Source: Paracoccus shandongensis (GTDB taxonomy: Bacteria > Pseudomonadota > Alphaproteobacteria > Rhodobacterales > Rhodobacteraceae). Taken from it: a DNA stretch of 64,000 bases. Positions 19,527-27,658 of the stretch are shown piece after piece; position 1 is the first letter of the stretch; each line of letters starts with the position of its first letter. Under the pieces are notes generated by a model. That model ran no database searches and was not told the DNA's origin. It saw only the letters and a list, made by a program, of their open reading frames with translations. The stretch covers positions 62,001-126,000 of the forward strand of contig NZ_JAFLRK010000006.1 of the NCBI RefSeq assembly GCF_017315735.1, read 5' to 3'. Both the position numbers and the translations under genes were made by a program.

Positions 19527-20497
19527 GCCCCGCGTTCGGCATGGTTGCTGATCCAGCCATGCGCGAACTTGATCTTTTCCCGAATCTTCGGCGTCAGGAT
19601 GAAGGGATACAGGTCCGAGTTGTCCAGCGCGCGGTTGATGTCGTTGATGGCGATGGCCACCTCGGCCGCGATGTTCAGCAGGGTGTCGGCGTCCCCTTCG
19701 GCATAGGGCTGATAGCCTTCGGGGATGCCCTTCATCGACAGCCCGGCGCTGACGAAGCTGTCGGTGAAATCGACCATGTGCAGCAGATGGGCGACAGTCT
19801 CGGCCCAGTCCTCGTGCGGGTGGGATGTCGCATAGGCGGTGATGAAATCCTCGCCCGGATCCTTGGGGTTGTCATAATGCTCTTTCAGGGCGGCGGCGTA
19901 ATCGGCGGTCTCGTCCCCGAACAGCGGGCGGAATTGATCGGTGAATCCCGGCGCGGCGGCCAGGCGGTCGAACAGGAAATGCGCCAGCTCGTGCCGGAAA
20001 TGGCCCACCATGGATCGGTATTGCTCGCCCAGCTGGTGCTGGCGCTGGACGCGGATCAGTTCGTCCGCCTCGGTCACGTTGATGACGATCTCGCCGTTGT
20101 CATGGCCCATCATGATCTGCTCGGCCCGCCCGGCGCCGGTGTTTTCGGACAGCATCTGGAAGCGGGGCCGCATCCCCTGATCGGCATCCGTGAACCATTG
20201 CCAGTTCGACAGGTTCGCCAGCACCCAGCGTTTCGCCCGTTCCGCCCGCGCCAGAAGCTGCTGGTTGTCGCCCACGTTCAGCGCGGGCACCGTGTCCGAC
20301 AGGGCGCAGGACCGGCACAGCGTCTCGCCCGGGACGGCGGCCCAGTTGCATTGGATCGTGTCGCGGTTGGCGCAGGGCTCGGCCTCGTTCCACATGGCGC
20401 GGGCCTCGGGTTCGTAGAACAGCGGCTGGCCGCAGGCGCAGAAGAGGTTGTCGAAATAGACGCGGGCGCTGCAGGCGGGACAGGTGAAACTCTGCAT
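19523..20497 (-). CDS. Zinc-ribbon protein with HExxH metallopeptidase domain
   Basis: This 324-residue protein starts with a zinc ribbon (Cys6, Cys9, Cys20, Cys22) and has a second cysteine set at 42, 50, 61 and 64. The catalytic-type motif HELAH is at 169-173, followed by conserved Asp/Glu and HPHEDWAETVAHLLHM. This matches the putative zinc-binding metallopeptidase family with an N-terminal zinc ribbon. The cellular role of this family is not established to my knowledge. AAGGAA precedes the ATG. It shares its stop CTAG with the ABC-F gene and no other gene is cotranscribed. Confidence 0.82.
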   Translation of the reverse strand: MQSFTCPACSARVYFDNLFCACGQPLFYEPEARAMWNEAEPCANRDTIQCNWAAVPGETLCRSCALSDTVPALNVGDNQQLLARAERAKRWVLANLSNWQWFTDADQGMRPRFQMLSENTGAGRAEQIMMGHDNGEIVINVTEADELIRVQRQHQLGEQYRSMVGHFRHELAHFLFDRLAAAPGFTDQFRPLFGDETADYAAALKEHYDNPKDPGEDFITAYATSHPHEDWAETVAHLLHMVDFTDSFVSAGLSMKGIPEGYQPYAEGDADTLLNIAAEVAIAINDINRALDNSDLYPFILTPKIREKIKFAHGWISNHAERGA

Positions 20498-20584
20498 GAT
20501 GGATTCCTTGGAGGGCTGCTGACAAAACCTTGCCGCGCGCCAAGGTTCCATGCCGCGACGGAAATTCCGCGGCCCAACCGATGC

Positions 20585-20614
20585 TTGACTTGAGGGGAAG
20601 AATCCGCCATATCC
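20585..20614 (+). promoter_or_regulatory. Possible promoter of the rplU-rpmA operon
   Basis: TTGACT (20585-20590) is followed after 18 bases by ATATCC (20609-20614). The -35 is good and the -10 weak. The 148 bases from here to the rplU start contain several GC-rich complementary stretches that could form a leader structure. Low confidence. Confidence 0.3.
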
Positions 20615-20761
20615 ACGCGGACCGGCCGGGCGAACGCCCTTGGCCGGCATGTTATTTTGAATCACATCCCCATGCGCGGGATGCGCTGTCCGAAGGCGGG
20701 GAAACCCCAGACGCCGGAACGATCCGGGGCCATAGGGCGCGGCAATGAAGGAAACGAAGCG

Positions 20762-21124
20762 ATGTTCGCGGTTCTGAAGACGGGCGGCAAGCAATACAAG
20801 GTGCAGGCGGGCGACATCCTGCGCGTTGAAAAGCTGAATGCCGCGGCTGGCGACAAGGTCCAGTTCAACGAGATCCTGATGGTCGGATCGACCCTGGGCG
20901 CCCCCCTGGTGGGCGGCGCCTGCGTGCAGGCCGAGGTGATCGACCAGATCAAGGCCGACAAGGTCATCACCTATGTCAAGCGCCGCCGCAAGCACAGCTC
21001 GCAGCGCACGCGCGGGCATCGCCAGCAGCTGACCCTGCTGCGGGTGACCGATGTTCTGGCCGAAGGCGCGGCCTCGACCGGCGTGAAGACCGCCGTCGGC
21101 GCGCGCACCAAAGAAAACGCGTAA
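20762..21124 (+). CDS. rplU: 50S ribosomal protein L21
   Basis: This 120-residue protein begins MFAVLKTGGKQYKVQAGD and has the L21 motif HSSQRTRGHRQ near 80-90 that binds 23S rRNA. The last roughly 18 residues (EGAASTGVKTAVGARTKENA region) are a short extension beyond the E. coli length. GAAGGAAACGAAG precedes the ATG. It is cotranscribed with rpmA. Confidence 0.97.
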   Translation: MFAVLKTGGKQYKVQAGDILRVEKLNAAAGDKVQFNEILMVGSTLGAPLVGGACVQAEVIDQIKADKVITYVKRRRKHSSQRTRGHRQQLTLLRVTDVLAEGAASTGVKTAVGARTKENA

Positions 21125-21136
21125 GGAGACTGACCC

Positions 21137-21409
21137 ATGGCACACAAGAAAGCAGGCGGTTCGTCCCGCAACGGTCGCGATTCGGCCGGTCGCCGTCTGG
21201 GCGTCAAGCTGTATGGCGGCCAGGAAGCCATCGCCGGCAACATCATCGTGCGTCAGCGCGGCACCAAGTGGTGGGCTGGCACCAATGTCGGCATGGGCAA
21301 GGACCATACCCTGTTCGCCCTGGCCGACGGCCATGTGACCTTCAAGAAAGGTCTGAAGGGCCGCACCTTCATTTCGGTGATTCCCGCGACCCTCGAAGCC
21401 GCCGAGTAA
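21137..21409 (+). CDS. rpmA: 50S ribosomal protein L27
   Basis: This 90-residue protein begins [16 protein letters not shown]; the N-terminal tail reaches the peptidyl transferase centre. [24 protein letters not shown] is diagnostic (compare VRQRGTKFHAG in E. coli). It starts 12 bases after rplU and is followed by a strong terminator-like hairpin. Confidence 0.97.
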   Translation: MAHKKAGGSSRNGRDSAGRRLGVKLYGGQEAIAGNIIVRQRGTKWWAGTNVGMGKDHTLFALADGHVTFKKGLKGRTFISVIPATLEAAE

Positions 21410-21435
21410 CCCGAGCTTAACATTTCACTGTTACA

Positions 21436-21461
21436 GGGGGATCGGCGAAAGCCGGTCCCCC
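21436..21461 (+). terminator. Terminator-like hairpin after rpmA
   Basis: An 11-bp stem (GGGGGATCGGC with GCCGGTCCCCC) closes a GAAA tetraloop, with one G-T pair. A short T-rich stretch (TGTTTT) follows seven bases later. It lies 27 bases after the rpmA stop and before the GNAT gene, so it likely ends or attenuates the ribosomal protein transcript. Confidence 0.7.
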
Positions 21462-21484
21462 AGCCTGTTTTCCGGGGAGGGAAG

Positions 21485-22072
21485 ATGGTCATGTCTGCAC
21501 CGATGCGGGAAGGAACGCGCTTGGACGATCTGAAGATTTCGGACTCTGCGCTGAACCAGCCCGTCATCGCCACCGAACGGTTCATCCTGCGCCCGTTGCG
21601 TCCATCCGACGCGGGGATGATCGCGCATTACACCGCCGACAAGCGCGTGGCCGAAGGGACGCGGGCGATCCCGCATCCGCTGCCGCCCGGCGCGTCCGAA
21701 GGCTTTGTCGCCCGCGCCCTGTCGTCGGACCGGAGCGAGGATGTCTGGGCCATTGACGGGTTCGGGAACAATCTGGCCGAACTGCTGGGCGTGGTGTCGC
21801 TGACGCGGATGGAGGGGGACCAGTCCGAACTGGGCTTCTGGATCGGCGCAGGCTTCTGGAACACCGGCTTCGCGACCGAGGCGGTGGATGCGCTGGTCAA
21901 GGCCAACCCCCACAAGGCGCGAACCCTGTTCGCCGAGGCGTTTCAGGACAATCCCGGATCGGCCCGCGTGCTGACGAACTGTGGCTTCGTCTATCTGGGC
22001 GATGCCGAAAGCTGGTCGGTGGCGCGCAATGCCCGGGTGCCGACCTGGACCTATCTGCGCAAGATGGCCTGA
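21485..22072 (+). CDS. GNAT-family N-acetyltransferase, RimJ/RimL-like
   Basis: This 195-residue protein has the GNAT fold of the RimJ/RimL type: ERFILRPLRPSDA near 36-48, LGFWIGAGFWNTGFATEAV near 115-133 for acetyl-CoA binding, and the C-terminal SARVLTNCGFVYLG. It could acetylate a ribosomal protein N-terminus or a small amine. Two in-frame ATGs (21485 and 21491) follow GGGGAGGGAAG; the second has better spacing. The position after rplU-rpmA is seen in other Rhodobacteraceae. Confidence 0.82.
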   Translation: MVMSAPMREGTRLDDLKISDSALNQPVIATERFILRPLRPSDAGMIAHYTADKRVAEGTRAIPHPLPPGASEGFVARALSSDRSEDVWAIDGFGNNLAELLGVVSLTRMEGDQSELGFWIGAGFWNTGFATEAVDALVKANPHKARTLFAEAFQDNPGSARVLTNCGFVYLGDAESWSVARNARVPTWTYLRKMA

Positions 22073-22125
22073 GGCGCAGGGGGCGCTCGCGCCCCCTCTG
22101 GCGCGCGGGCGCGCCATTCACCCCC

Positions 22126-22150
22126 GAGGATATTTTCGTGAAGAAGAAGG
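22126..22150 (+). repeat. Intergenic GGATATTT...AAGAAGAAG element, copy 1
   Basis: After the GNAT gene a GC-rich stretch is followed by GAGGATATTTTCGTGAAGAAGAAGG. The same core, GGATATTT-N2-3-GTGAAGAAGAAG, recurs after prs (36023-36044). Both copies lie just downstream of a stop codon and a GC-rich inverted sequence. Confidence 0.6.
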
Positions 22151-22175
22151 CCGGTTGCAGATTCTGCAGCCGGCC
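22149..22175 (+). terminator. Hairpin with 12-bp stem between GNAT gene and monooxygenase gene
   Basis: GGCCGGTTGCAG and CTGCAGCCGGCC form a 12-bp stem with one G-T pair around an ATT loop. No T-run follows, so it may work as a Rho-assisted terminator or RNA stabiliser rather than a classical intrinsic terminator. Confidence 0.45.
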
Positions 22176-22211
22176 GCTTGCATTCGGGGACCGAGAGCAT
22201 AATTCGGCGGT

Positions 22212-23198
22212 ATGAGCATTCCGTATTCCCTTCTCGATCTGTCGCCGGTGCCCGAGGGTTTCGAGGCCCGGGACGCCATCCGCAACACGCTTGACCTGGC
22301 GCGCCGGGCGGAAGGCTGGGGCTATCGCCGCTTCTGGCTGGCCGAACATCATAACATGCCCGGCATTGCCAGCGCGGCGACGGCGGTGCTGATCGGGCTG
22401 GTGGCGCAATCGACATCGCGGATGCGGGTGGGCGCGGGCGGCATCATGCTGCCGAACCATGCGCCCCTGACCGTGGCCGAGGCCTTTGGCACGCTGGCGA
22501 CGGCCTTTCCCGACCGCATCGACCTGGGCCTTGGCCGTGCGCCGGGTGGGGACGGGGCGGTCATCCGTGCGCTGCGCCGCGATCCCATGGCCGACAGCTT
22601 TCCGCAGGACGTGGTCGAGCTGCTGGATTACCTCGGCCCCGAACGTCCTGGCGCCGCTGTCCGCGCTTTGCCGGGCGAGGGGACGAATGTGCCCGTCTGG
22701 ATCCTGGGCAGCAGCCTGTTCGGCGCGCAACTGGCGGCGCATCTGGGGCTGCCCTATGCCTTCGCCAGCCATTTCGCGCCGGGCGACATGGAGCAGGCCA
22801 TCGCCATCTATCGCGACCGTTTCCGTCCTGGCCCGTGGAACGACCGGCCGCAGGTGATGATCGCCGTCAACGTCTTTGCCGCCGATGACGCTGAGGAGGC
22901 GCGGTATCTGCGGACCTCGATGCAGCTGGTCTTTGCGCGGCTGCGGACCGGGATGCCGGGCAAGCTGCCGCGCCCGGTGCGCGACCTGGATGCCGAAATC
23001 GGGCCGCAGATGCGGCGCATGGTCGATCAGGCGCTGAAGATCAGCGCGGTCGGCGATGCAGGACAGGTGAGGGACCAGATGCAGGCGCTGATCGCGCAGC
23101 ATAAGCCCGACGAGGTGATCCTGACCGGGCAGATCCACGACCATGCGGCGCGGCTGCGCAGCTTCCAGATCGGCGCCGAGGTCATGGGGTCGCTATAG
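22212..23198 (+). CDS. LLM-class flavin-dependent oxidoreductase, YhbW-like
   Basis: This 328-residue protein belongs to the luciferase-like monooxygenase superfamily and resembles E. coli YhbW throughout: FSLLDL-like start ([12 protein letters not shown]), [20 protein letters not shown]-like [22 protein letters not shown], and [11 protein letters not shown]. The TIM-barrel binds FMN supplied by a reductase. The physiological substrate of YhbW-type enzymes is not established. It is a single gene. Confidence 0.88.
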   Translation: MSIPYSLLDLSPVPEGFEARDAIRNTLDLARRAEGWGYRRFWLAEHHNMPGIASAATAVLIGLVAQSTSRMRVGAGGIMLPNHAPLTVAEAFGTLATAFPDRIDLGLGRAPGGDGAVIRALRRDPMADSFPQDVVELLDYLGPERPGAAVRALPGEGTNVPVWILGSSLFGAQLAAHLGLPYAFASHFAPGDMEQAIAIYRDRFRPGPWNDRPQVMIAVNVFAADDAEEARYLRTSMQLVFARLRTGMPGKLPRPVRDLDAEIGPQMRRMVDQALKISAVGDAGQVRDQMQALIAQHKPDEVILTGQIHDHAARLRSFQIGAEVMGSL

Positions 23199-23510
23199 GC
23201 TGGCAGGATGGCGCTGTGCTGTCTTGCGGGCAATGGCGGCTGGCATGGTGCTGGCAGGACCATTGCGGGCTGGCGCGATGCTGGCTTGCTGGGTCCGAAA
23301 GCTGGCTGGCAGGTTCGCTGGCTGGCCTTGTTGGGATCCGTATAACGCAGCCCGGTTTTAGCCGCAAGAAAAATCCAGCAAAATCATATAGTTGATATTT
23401 TCAGTCGGGAGTTTGCCAAGCACCTGATCCGAAAGCGAATCCCCTCAGGCCGCCAAAGGAAGGCCGCCGATGCCCAGGCAGCGGCGGCTTCCAGGCAGAA
23501 GCAGGACGAA
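23199..23510. repeat. Gene-free stretch with degenerate GCTGGC repeats
   Basis: The 312 bases between the YhbW-like gene and trpS hold no convincing gene. The first 130 bases (23199-23330) contain many imperfect copies of GCTGG(C), often GCTGGCAGG or GCTGGCNTG, spaced about 8-20 bases apart. An AT-rich part follows (about 23351-23405). Close to the trpS stop there is a possible 7-bp hairpin (GCCGCCG at 23463-23469 with CGGCGGC at 23482-23488) that could help end the trpS transcript. Confidence 0.5.
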
Positions 23511-24545
23511 TCAGGGCCGGGTGCGCAGCAGGCCCATGATCTCCTTGGTGCGGTCCAGGATCGGGGTCGCGATCTCGTCCGCGCGAACCGCGCCCTGGCC
23601 AAGGATGCGGTCGATTTCCGCCGGGTCGGCCATGTAGTCGTTCATCCGCCGCGTGATCGGCTCCAGCGAGGCGACGGCCAGGTCCGCCAGCGCGGGCTTG
23701 AAGGCGCCGAAGCCCTGGCCCTCGAACCGGGACAGAACCTGGTCGGGGGTCTCGTCCGCCAAGGCGGCATAGATGTTGACCAGGTTGCGCGCCTCGGGGC
23801 GGTCCTTCAAGCCGTCGGTGCTGCCGGGCAGGGGGTCGGCGTCGGTGCGGGCCTTGCGGATCTTCTGGGCGATCGCATCGGCGCTGTCGGTCAGGTTGAT
23901 GCGGCTGGCGTCCGAGGGGTCGGATTTCGACATCTTCTTGCTGCCGTCGCGCAGCGACATGACGCGGGTCGCCACGCCCTCAATCAGGGGTTCGGTGATC
24001 GGGAACTGCTCGACGCCGTAGTCGTGGTTGAACTTGGCCGCGATGTCGCGGGTCAGTTCCAGGTGCTGCTTCTGATCCTCGCCGACCGGCACGGCGGTTG
24101 CCTGATAGGTCAGGATGTCGGCGGCCATCAGCGCAGGATAGGCCAGCAGGCCAAGGCTGACGTTTTCGGTGTTCTTGCCCGCCTTGTCCTTGAACTGCGT
24201 CATCCGGTACATCCAGCCGACGCGGGCAACTGTGTTGAAAAGCCACGCCATTTCCGCGTGGGCGGACACCTGGCTCTGGTTGAACAGGACCGATTGCGCG
24301 GGATCGACGCCCGCCGCCATGAAGGCCGCCGCGGCTTCTCGGATATTGCGGCGCAGGGTTTCGGGGTCCTGCCAGACGGTGATCGCGTGCAGGTCCACAA
24401 GGCAATAGATCGTCTCGGCCTCGCCCCCCTGCAGGGCCGCGAAACGCTTGAGCGCACCCAGATAGTTGCCAAGCGTCAGCCCGCCCGAGGGCTGGATGCC
24501 CGAGAAGATGCGGGGTTTGAAACGGGTCTTTGGCGTCTCGGTCAT
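23511..24545 (-). CDS. trpS: Tryptophanyl-tRNA synthetase
   Basis: This 344-residue class I synthetase charges tRNA-Trp. The HIGH-like motif is TLGNYLGAL near 25-33, and KMSKS is near 203, within [26 protein letters not shown] near 155-167 is the conserved Trp-enzyme stretch. The frame is open further upstream, but the ATG at 24545 gives the family length. It is divergent from the rhomboid-fold gene. Confidence 0.96.
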   Translation of the reverse strand: MTETPKTRFKPRIFSGIQPSGGLTLGNYLGALKRFAALQGGEAETIYCLVDLHAITVWQDPETLRRNIREAAAAFMAAGVDPAQSVLFNQSQVSAHAEMAWLFNTVARVGWMYRMTQFKDKAGKNTENVSLGLLAYPALMAADILTYQATAVPVGEDQKQHLELTRDIAAKFNHDYGVEQFPITEPLIEGVATRVMSLRDGSKKMSKSDPSDASRINLTDSADAIAQKIRKARTDADPLPGSTDGLKDRPEARNLVNIYAALADETPDQVLSRFEGQGFGAFKPALADLAVASLEPITRRMNDYMADPAEIDRILGQGAVRADEIATPILDRTKEIMGLLRTRP

Positions 24546-24621
24546 GTGCGGGCCTGCTTGGATTTTCGCTGCCAGTGGCTTAGCCCTTGGCCAAAGCGAC
24601 CGCAACCGCGAAGGAAATCCG

Positions 24622-25323
24622 ATGCGCCAGGCCATGCCCGTCTCTCCGCTCAACCCGCTGCCGGCGGTTCTCTGGGCGCTGGCCCTGCCGGCCATCGCGG
24701 GGGAAATCGTGTTCCTGCTGGGCCAGACCGGGCTGGTCGGCGGGGCGCAGGGGGTGGGCCTGCGGCTGACGGCCATGCAGATGACCGCCTTCGCGCCCGA
24801 GATGGTGCAGCGCATGTGGCAACTGGGCGCGGTGGATTGGGACCAGGCTTACCGCATCCTGTCCTACAGCTTCGTCAACACGTCCTTCACCCATGCGCTG
24901 TTCGTGGTGGTCTTCACCCTGGCGCTTGGCAACATGATCGCGCGCGAGTTCCGCCCCTGGGCCGTCGTGGCGCTGTTCCTGGGATCGGCCATCGGGGGCG
25001 CGCTGGTCTATACGGCGGCGATCTCGGTCCTGCCGGGACGGCCGGGGCCGCTGATCGGCGGCTATCCGGCGGTCTATGGGCTGGTGGGCGCCTTCACCTT
25101 CCTGCTGTGGTCGCGGTTGGGGACGGTCCATGCCAACCGGATGCGGGCCTTCACGCTGATCGGGATGCTGCTGGCCTTCCAGTTGGTGTTCGGCATCGTC
25201 TTCGGCGGCGCGGGCTATGGCTGGATCGCCGAGATCGCGGGCTTTGGCGCGGGCTTCCTGCTCAGCTTCGTGCTGGTCGATGGCGGCGTGCAGCGGGTCT
25301 TGCGCCAGATCAGGGCGCGGTAA
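24622..25323 (+). CDS. Rhomboid-fold membrane protein lacking catalytic residues
   Basis: This 233-residue protein has about six membrane segments and the rhomboid layout. The serine motif GxSGxxxG is replaced by [12 protein letters not shown] (about 151-162), so Tyr stands where the nucleophile Ser is expected. The helix that normally carries the catalytic His (A-H-x-x-G) reads [10 protein letters not shown], with Glu in its place. In the HxxxN region, HALFVVVF keeps the His but not the Asn. It is therefore likely a pseudoprotease. GAAGGAAA precedes the ATG. It is divergent from trpS and followed by an SDR gene after 49 bases. Confidence 0.75.
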   Translation: MRQAMPVSPLNPLPAVLWALALPAIAGEIVFLLGQTGLVGGAQGVGLRLTAMQMTAFAPEMVQRMWQLGAVDWDQAYRILSYSFVNTSFTHALFVVVFTLALGNMIAREFRPWAVVALFLGSAIGGALVYTAAISVLPGRPGPLIGGYPAVYGLVGAFTFLLWSRLGTVHANRMRAFTLIGMLLAFQLVFGIVFGGAGYGWIAEIAGFGAGFLLSFVLVDGGVQRVLRQIRAR

Positions 25324-25372
25324 GGGCGCCCGTGCTAGGCTGGTCGAACACAGATCAAGAAAGGGTTATCCG

Positions 25373-26128
25373 ATGAAGATCGACTTTGCGGGCAAGACGG
25401 GCATCGTGACGGGCGCCGCATCCGGCATCGGCAAGGCGATTGCCGAAGGTTATGCGGCATGTGGCGGCACGGTGATCGTGTCGGACCTTAAGCTGGATGC
25501 GGCGCAGGCTGTCGCCGATGCGATCACCGCCGCAGGGGGCCGCGCCCTGGCCTGTGCCGCCGATGTCGCGAGCGAAGAGGATGTCGAACAGTTGGTGCGC
25601 TTTGCCGAAGACCGCACGGGATCGCTGTCGCACATGGTGAACAATGCCGGGATCGGCGGGGCGCAGGCGCCGACGGGCGAATACCCGGTCGAGGCCTGGC
25701 GGAAGGTCATCGACGTGAACCTGATCGGGGTATTCCTAGGGATGCGCTTTGCCATTCCGGCGCTGAAGCGGGCCGGGGGCGGGGCCATCGTCAACGTGTC
25801 GTCGATCCTGGGCTCGGTGGGCTTTGCCCAATCGTCGGCCTATGTCGCGGCCAAGCATGGCGTGAACGGGCTGACCAAGACGGCGGCCCTGGAACATGCG
25901 GGCGACGGGATCCGGGTGAACGCGGTGGGCCCGGGCTTCATCAGCACGCCGATGGTGGACGACAACCTGGACAAGGCGACGCTGGATTACCTTGCCACGC
26001 AGCACGCCTTGGGGCGGTTGGGCACGGCTGACGAGGTTGCCTCGCTGGTGCTTTACCTGCTGTCGGATCTGGCAAGCTTCATCACCGGATCCTGTCACCT
26101 GGTCGATGGCGGCTATACGGCGCGCTAG
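25373..26128 (+). CDS. Short-chain dehydrogenase/reductase (SDR family)
   Basis: This 251-residue classical SDR has the cofactor motif TGAASGIG near 14-21, NNAG near 90, the catalytic Ser in NVSSILG near 142, and YVAAK (Tyr/Lys pair near 158-162). Asp near 39 in VSDLKLD suggests NAD(H) preference. PGFISTPMV and the C-terminal VDGGYTAR complete the fold. The substrate is unknown. AAAGGG precedes the ATG. Its TAG shares a CTAG with the convergent murJ. Confidence 0.9.
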   Translation: MKIDFAGKTGIVTGAASGIGKAIAEGYAACGGTVIVSDLKLDAAQAVADAITAAGGRALACAADVASEEDVEQLVRFAEDRTGSLSHMVNNAGIGGAQAPTGEYPVEAWRKVIDVNLIGVFLGMRFAIPALKRAGGGAIVNVSSILGSVGFAQSSAYVAAKHGVNGLTKTAALEHAGDGIRVNAVGPGFISTPMVDDNLDKATLDYLATQHALGRLGTADEVASLVLYLLSDLASFITGSCHLVDGGYTAR

Positions 26129-27654
26129 CCCCGCCGGACCGCCGCCTTCAATTCGGACAGCCGATAGGCCCGCGTCGCAAAGCTGAGCGTGAAATAGATC
26201 GCTGCGCCCCCGAAGACCAGGACCGCCAGCCCCGGCACGCGCCCGACGCCCGCGCGGTCCAGCCAGCCCATGATGGCCCACAGCGCGCCCGCCATCAGCG
26301 CCGACGACAGCACGATCAGCGGCGTCTTGCGGCGCAGGCGGTCGTCGGCGCGGGCGGCGTCGCCCATGGCGCGGGTGCCCCACCACAGTTGCGCGACCAT
26401 GATCCAGGCGGCGACGGTGGTGCCCAGGGCGGCGGCCAGGAAGCCCAGCCAGGGCATCAGGCCAAAGGCCACGATCGCGTTCACGACCATCGACCACAGG
26501 GCATAGCGGAACGGGGTCTTCGTGTCCTCTCGCGCGAAATAGAGCGGTTGCAGGATCTTTTGCAGCACGAACGCGGGCAGGCCGAAGGCATAGACGATCA
26601 GCGCGCGGGCCGTCTGGGTGGTGTCATAAGCCGTGAACTGGCCGCGCTCGAACAGGGTGCGGACCATGGGTTCGGCGATCACGGCGATGGCGAAGGCGGC
26701 GGGCAGGGTCAGGAACAACCCGAATTCCGTCGCCCGCGAATAGGCGGATTGCCCGCCCGCGTGATCGCCCGCGCGCAGGCGGCGCGCCAGTTCGGGCAGC
26801 AGGACCACGGCCACCGCCGCCCCGACCACGCCCAAGGGAAGCTGATACAGGCGGTCGGAATAGGACAGCCAGGAAATCGCGCCCTCGAAATGGCTGGCGA
26901 CCTGGCGGCCGACCAGCAGGTTGATCTGGACCACGCCCCCCGCAAAGGCGGCGGGCAGGGCCACGGCCAGCAGGCGGCGCATGTCGGGGGTCAGGCGCGG
27001 GCGCTGCGGTCGGAAGGACCAGCCGGTGCGATGCGCGTCCCACCAGACCAGCGCAAGCTGCGCGATCCCCGTCAGCGGCGTGGCCCAGGCCAGCGTCAGG
27101 CCCACGTCCCATCCCTGCCACCAGGCCACCGCCATGGCTGCGATGAACAGCAGGTTCAGCAGCACCGGCGCGGCGGCGGCGGCGGTAAAGCGGCCATTCG
27201 CGTTCAGCACGCCCGAGATCATCGAGGCCAGCGAGATCAGCAGGATATAGGGGAACATGATCCGCCCATACTGCACGGCCAGCGGAAAGCGGTCGTCCCC
27301 CGCAAAGCCCGAGGCCATCAGCCAGACCAGTCCCGGCATGAAGACCATGGCGACGGCGGACAGCAGCAGCACGGACATCAGCAGGCCCGAGAACGCCTCG
27401 GACGCGAAGCGTTGGGCGTCCGTGTGGTCATCCAGCTTCTTGGCGAACATGGGCACGAAGGCCGTGTTGAACGCCCCTTCCGCGAAGAAGCGGCGGAACA
27501 TGTTGGGCAGCGACAGGCCCACGAAGAAGGCGTCGGCCACGGCGCCGCTGCCCAGCCAGGCGGCCATCAGGATGTCGCGGACAAAGCCCGACACACGCGA
27601 CACGAAGGTCCAGATCCCGACCGAGAGGAACCCGCGCACCAGTCCCGATTTCAT
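26125..27654 (-). CDS. murJ: Lipid II flippase MurJ (MviN)
   Basis: This 509-residue inner-membrane protein of the MOP superfamily has about 14 hydrophobic segments and moves lipid II to the periplasmic side. The N-terminal RVSGFVRDILMA and FRRFFAEGAFNTAFVP are family signatures. It begins 4 bases after the glnD stop, with its AGAGG site inside glnD, so expression is coupled to glnD. Confidence 0.94.
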   Translation of the reverse strand: MKSGLVRGFLSVGIWTFVSRVSGFVRDILMAAWLGSGAVADAFFVGLSLPNMFRRFFAEGAFNTAFVPMFAKKLDDHTDAQRFASEAFSGLLMSVLLLSAVAMVFMPGLVWLMASGFAGDDRFPLAVQYGRIMFPYILLISLASMISGVLNANGRFTAAAAAPVLLNLLFIAAMAVAWWQGWDVGLTLAWATPLTGIAQLALVWWDAHRTGWSFRPQRPRLTPDMRRLLAVALPAAFAGGVVQINLLVGRQVASHFEGAISWLSYSDRLYQLPLGVVGAAVAVVLLPELARRLRAGDHAGGQSAYSRATEFGLFLTLPAAFAIAVIAEPMVRTLFERGQFTAYDTTQTARALIVYAFGLPAFVLQKILQPLYFAREDTKTPFRYALWSMVVNAIVAFGLMPWLGFLAAALGTTVAAWIMVAQLWWGTRAMGDAARADDRLRRKTPLIVLSSALMAGALWAIMGWLDRAGVGRVPGLAVLVFGGAAIYFTLSFATRAYRLSELKAAVRRG

Positions 27655-27658
27655 GTGT

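Noticed and set aside
20498..21334. Upstream extension of the metallopeptidase frame by about 280 codons
   Set aside because: It runs antisense through rplU and into rpmA; the zinc ribbon starts at the ATG at 20497, which has an AAGGAA site.
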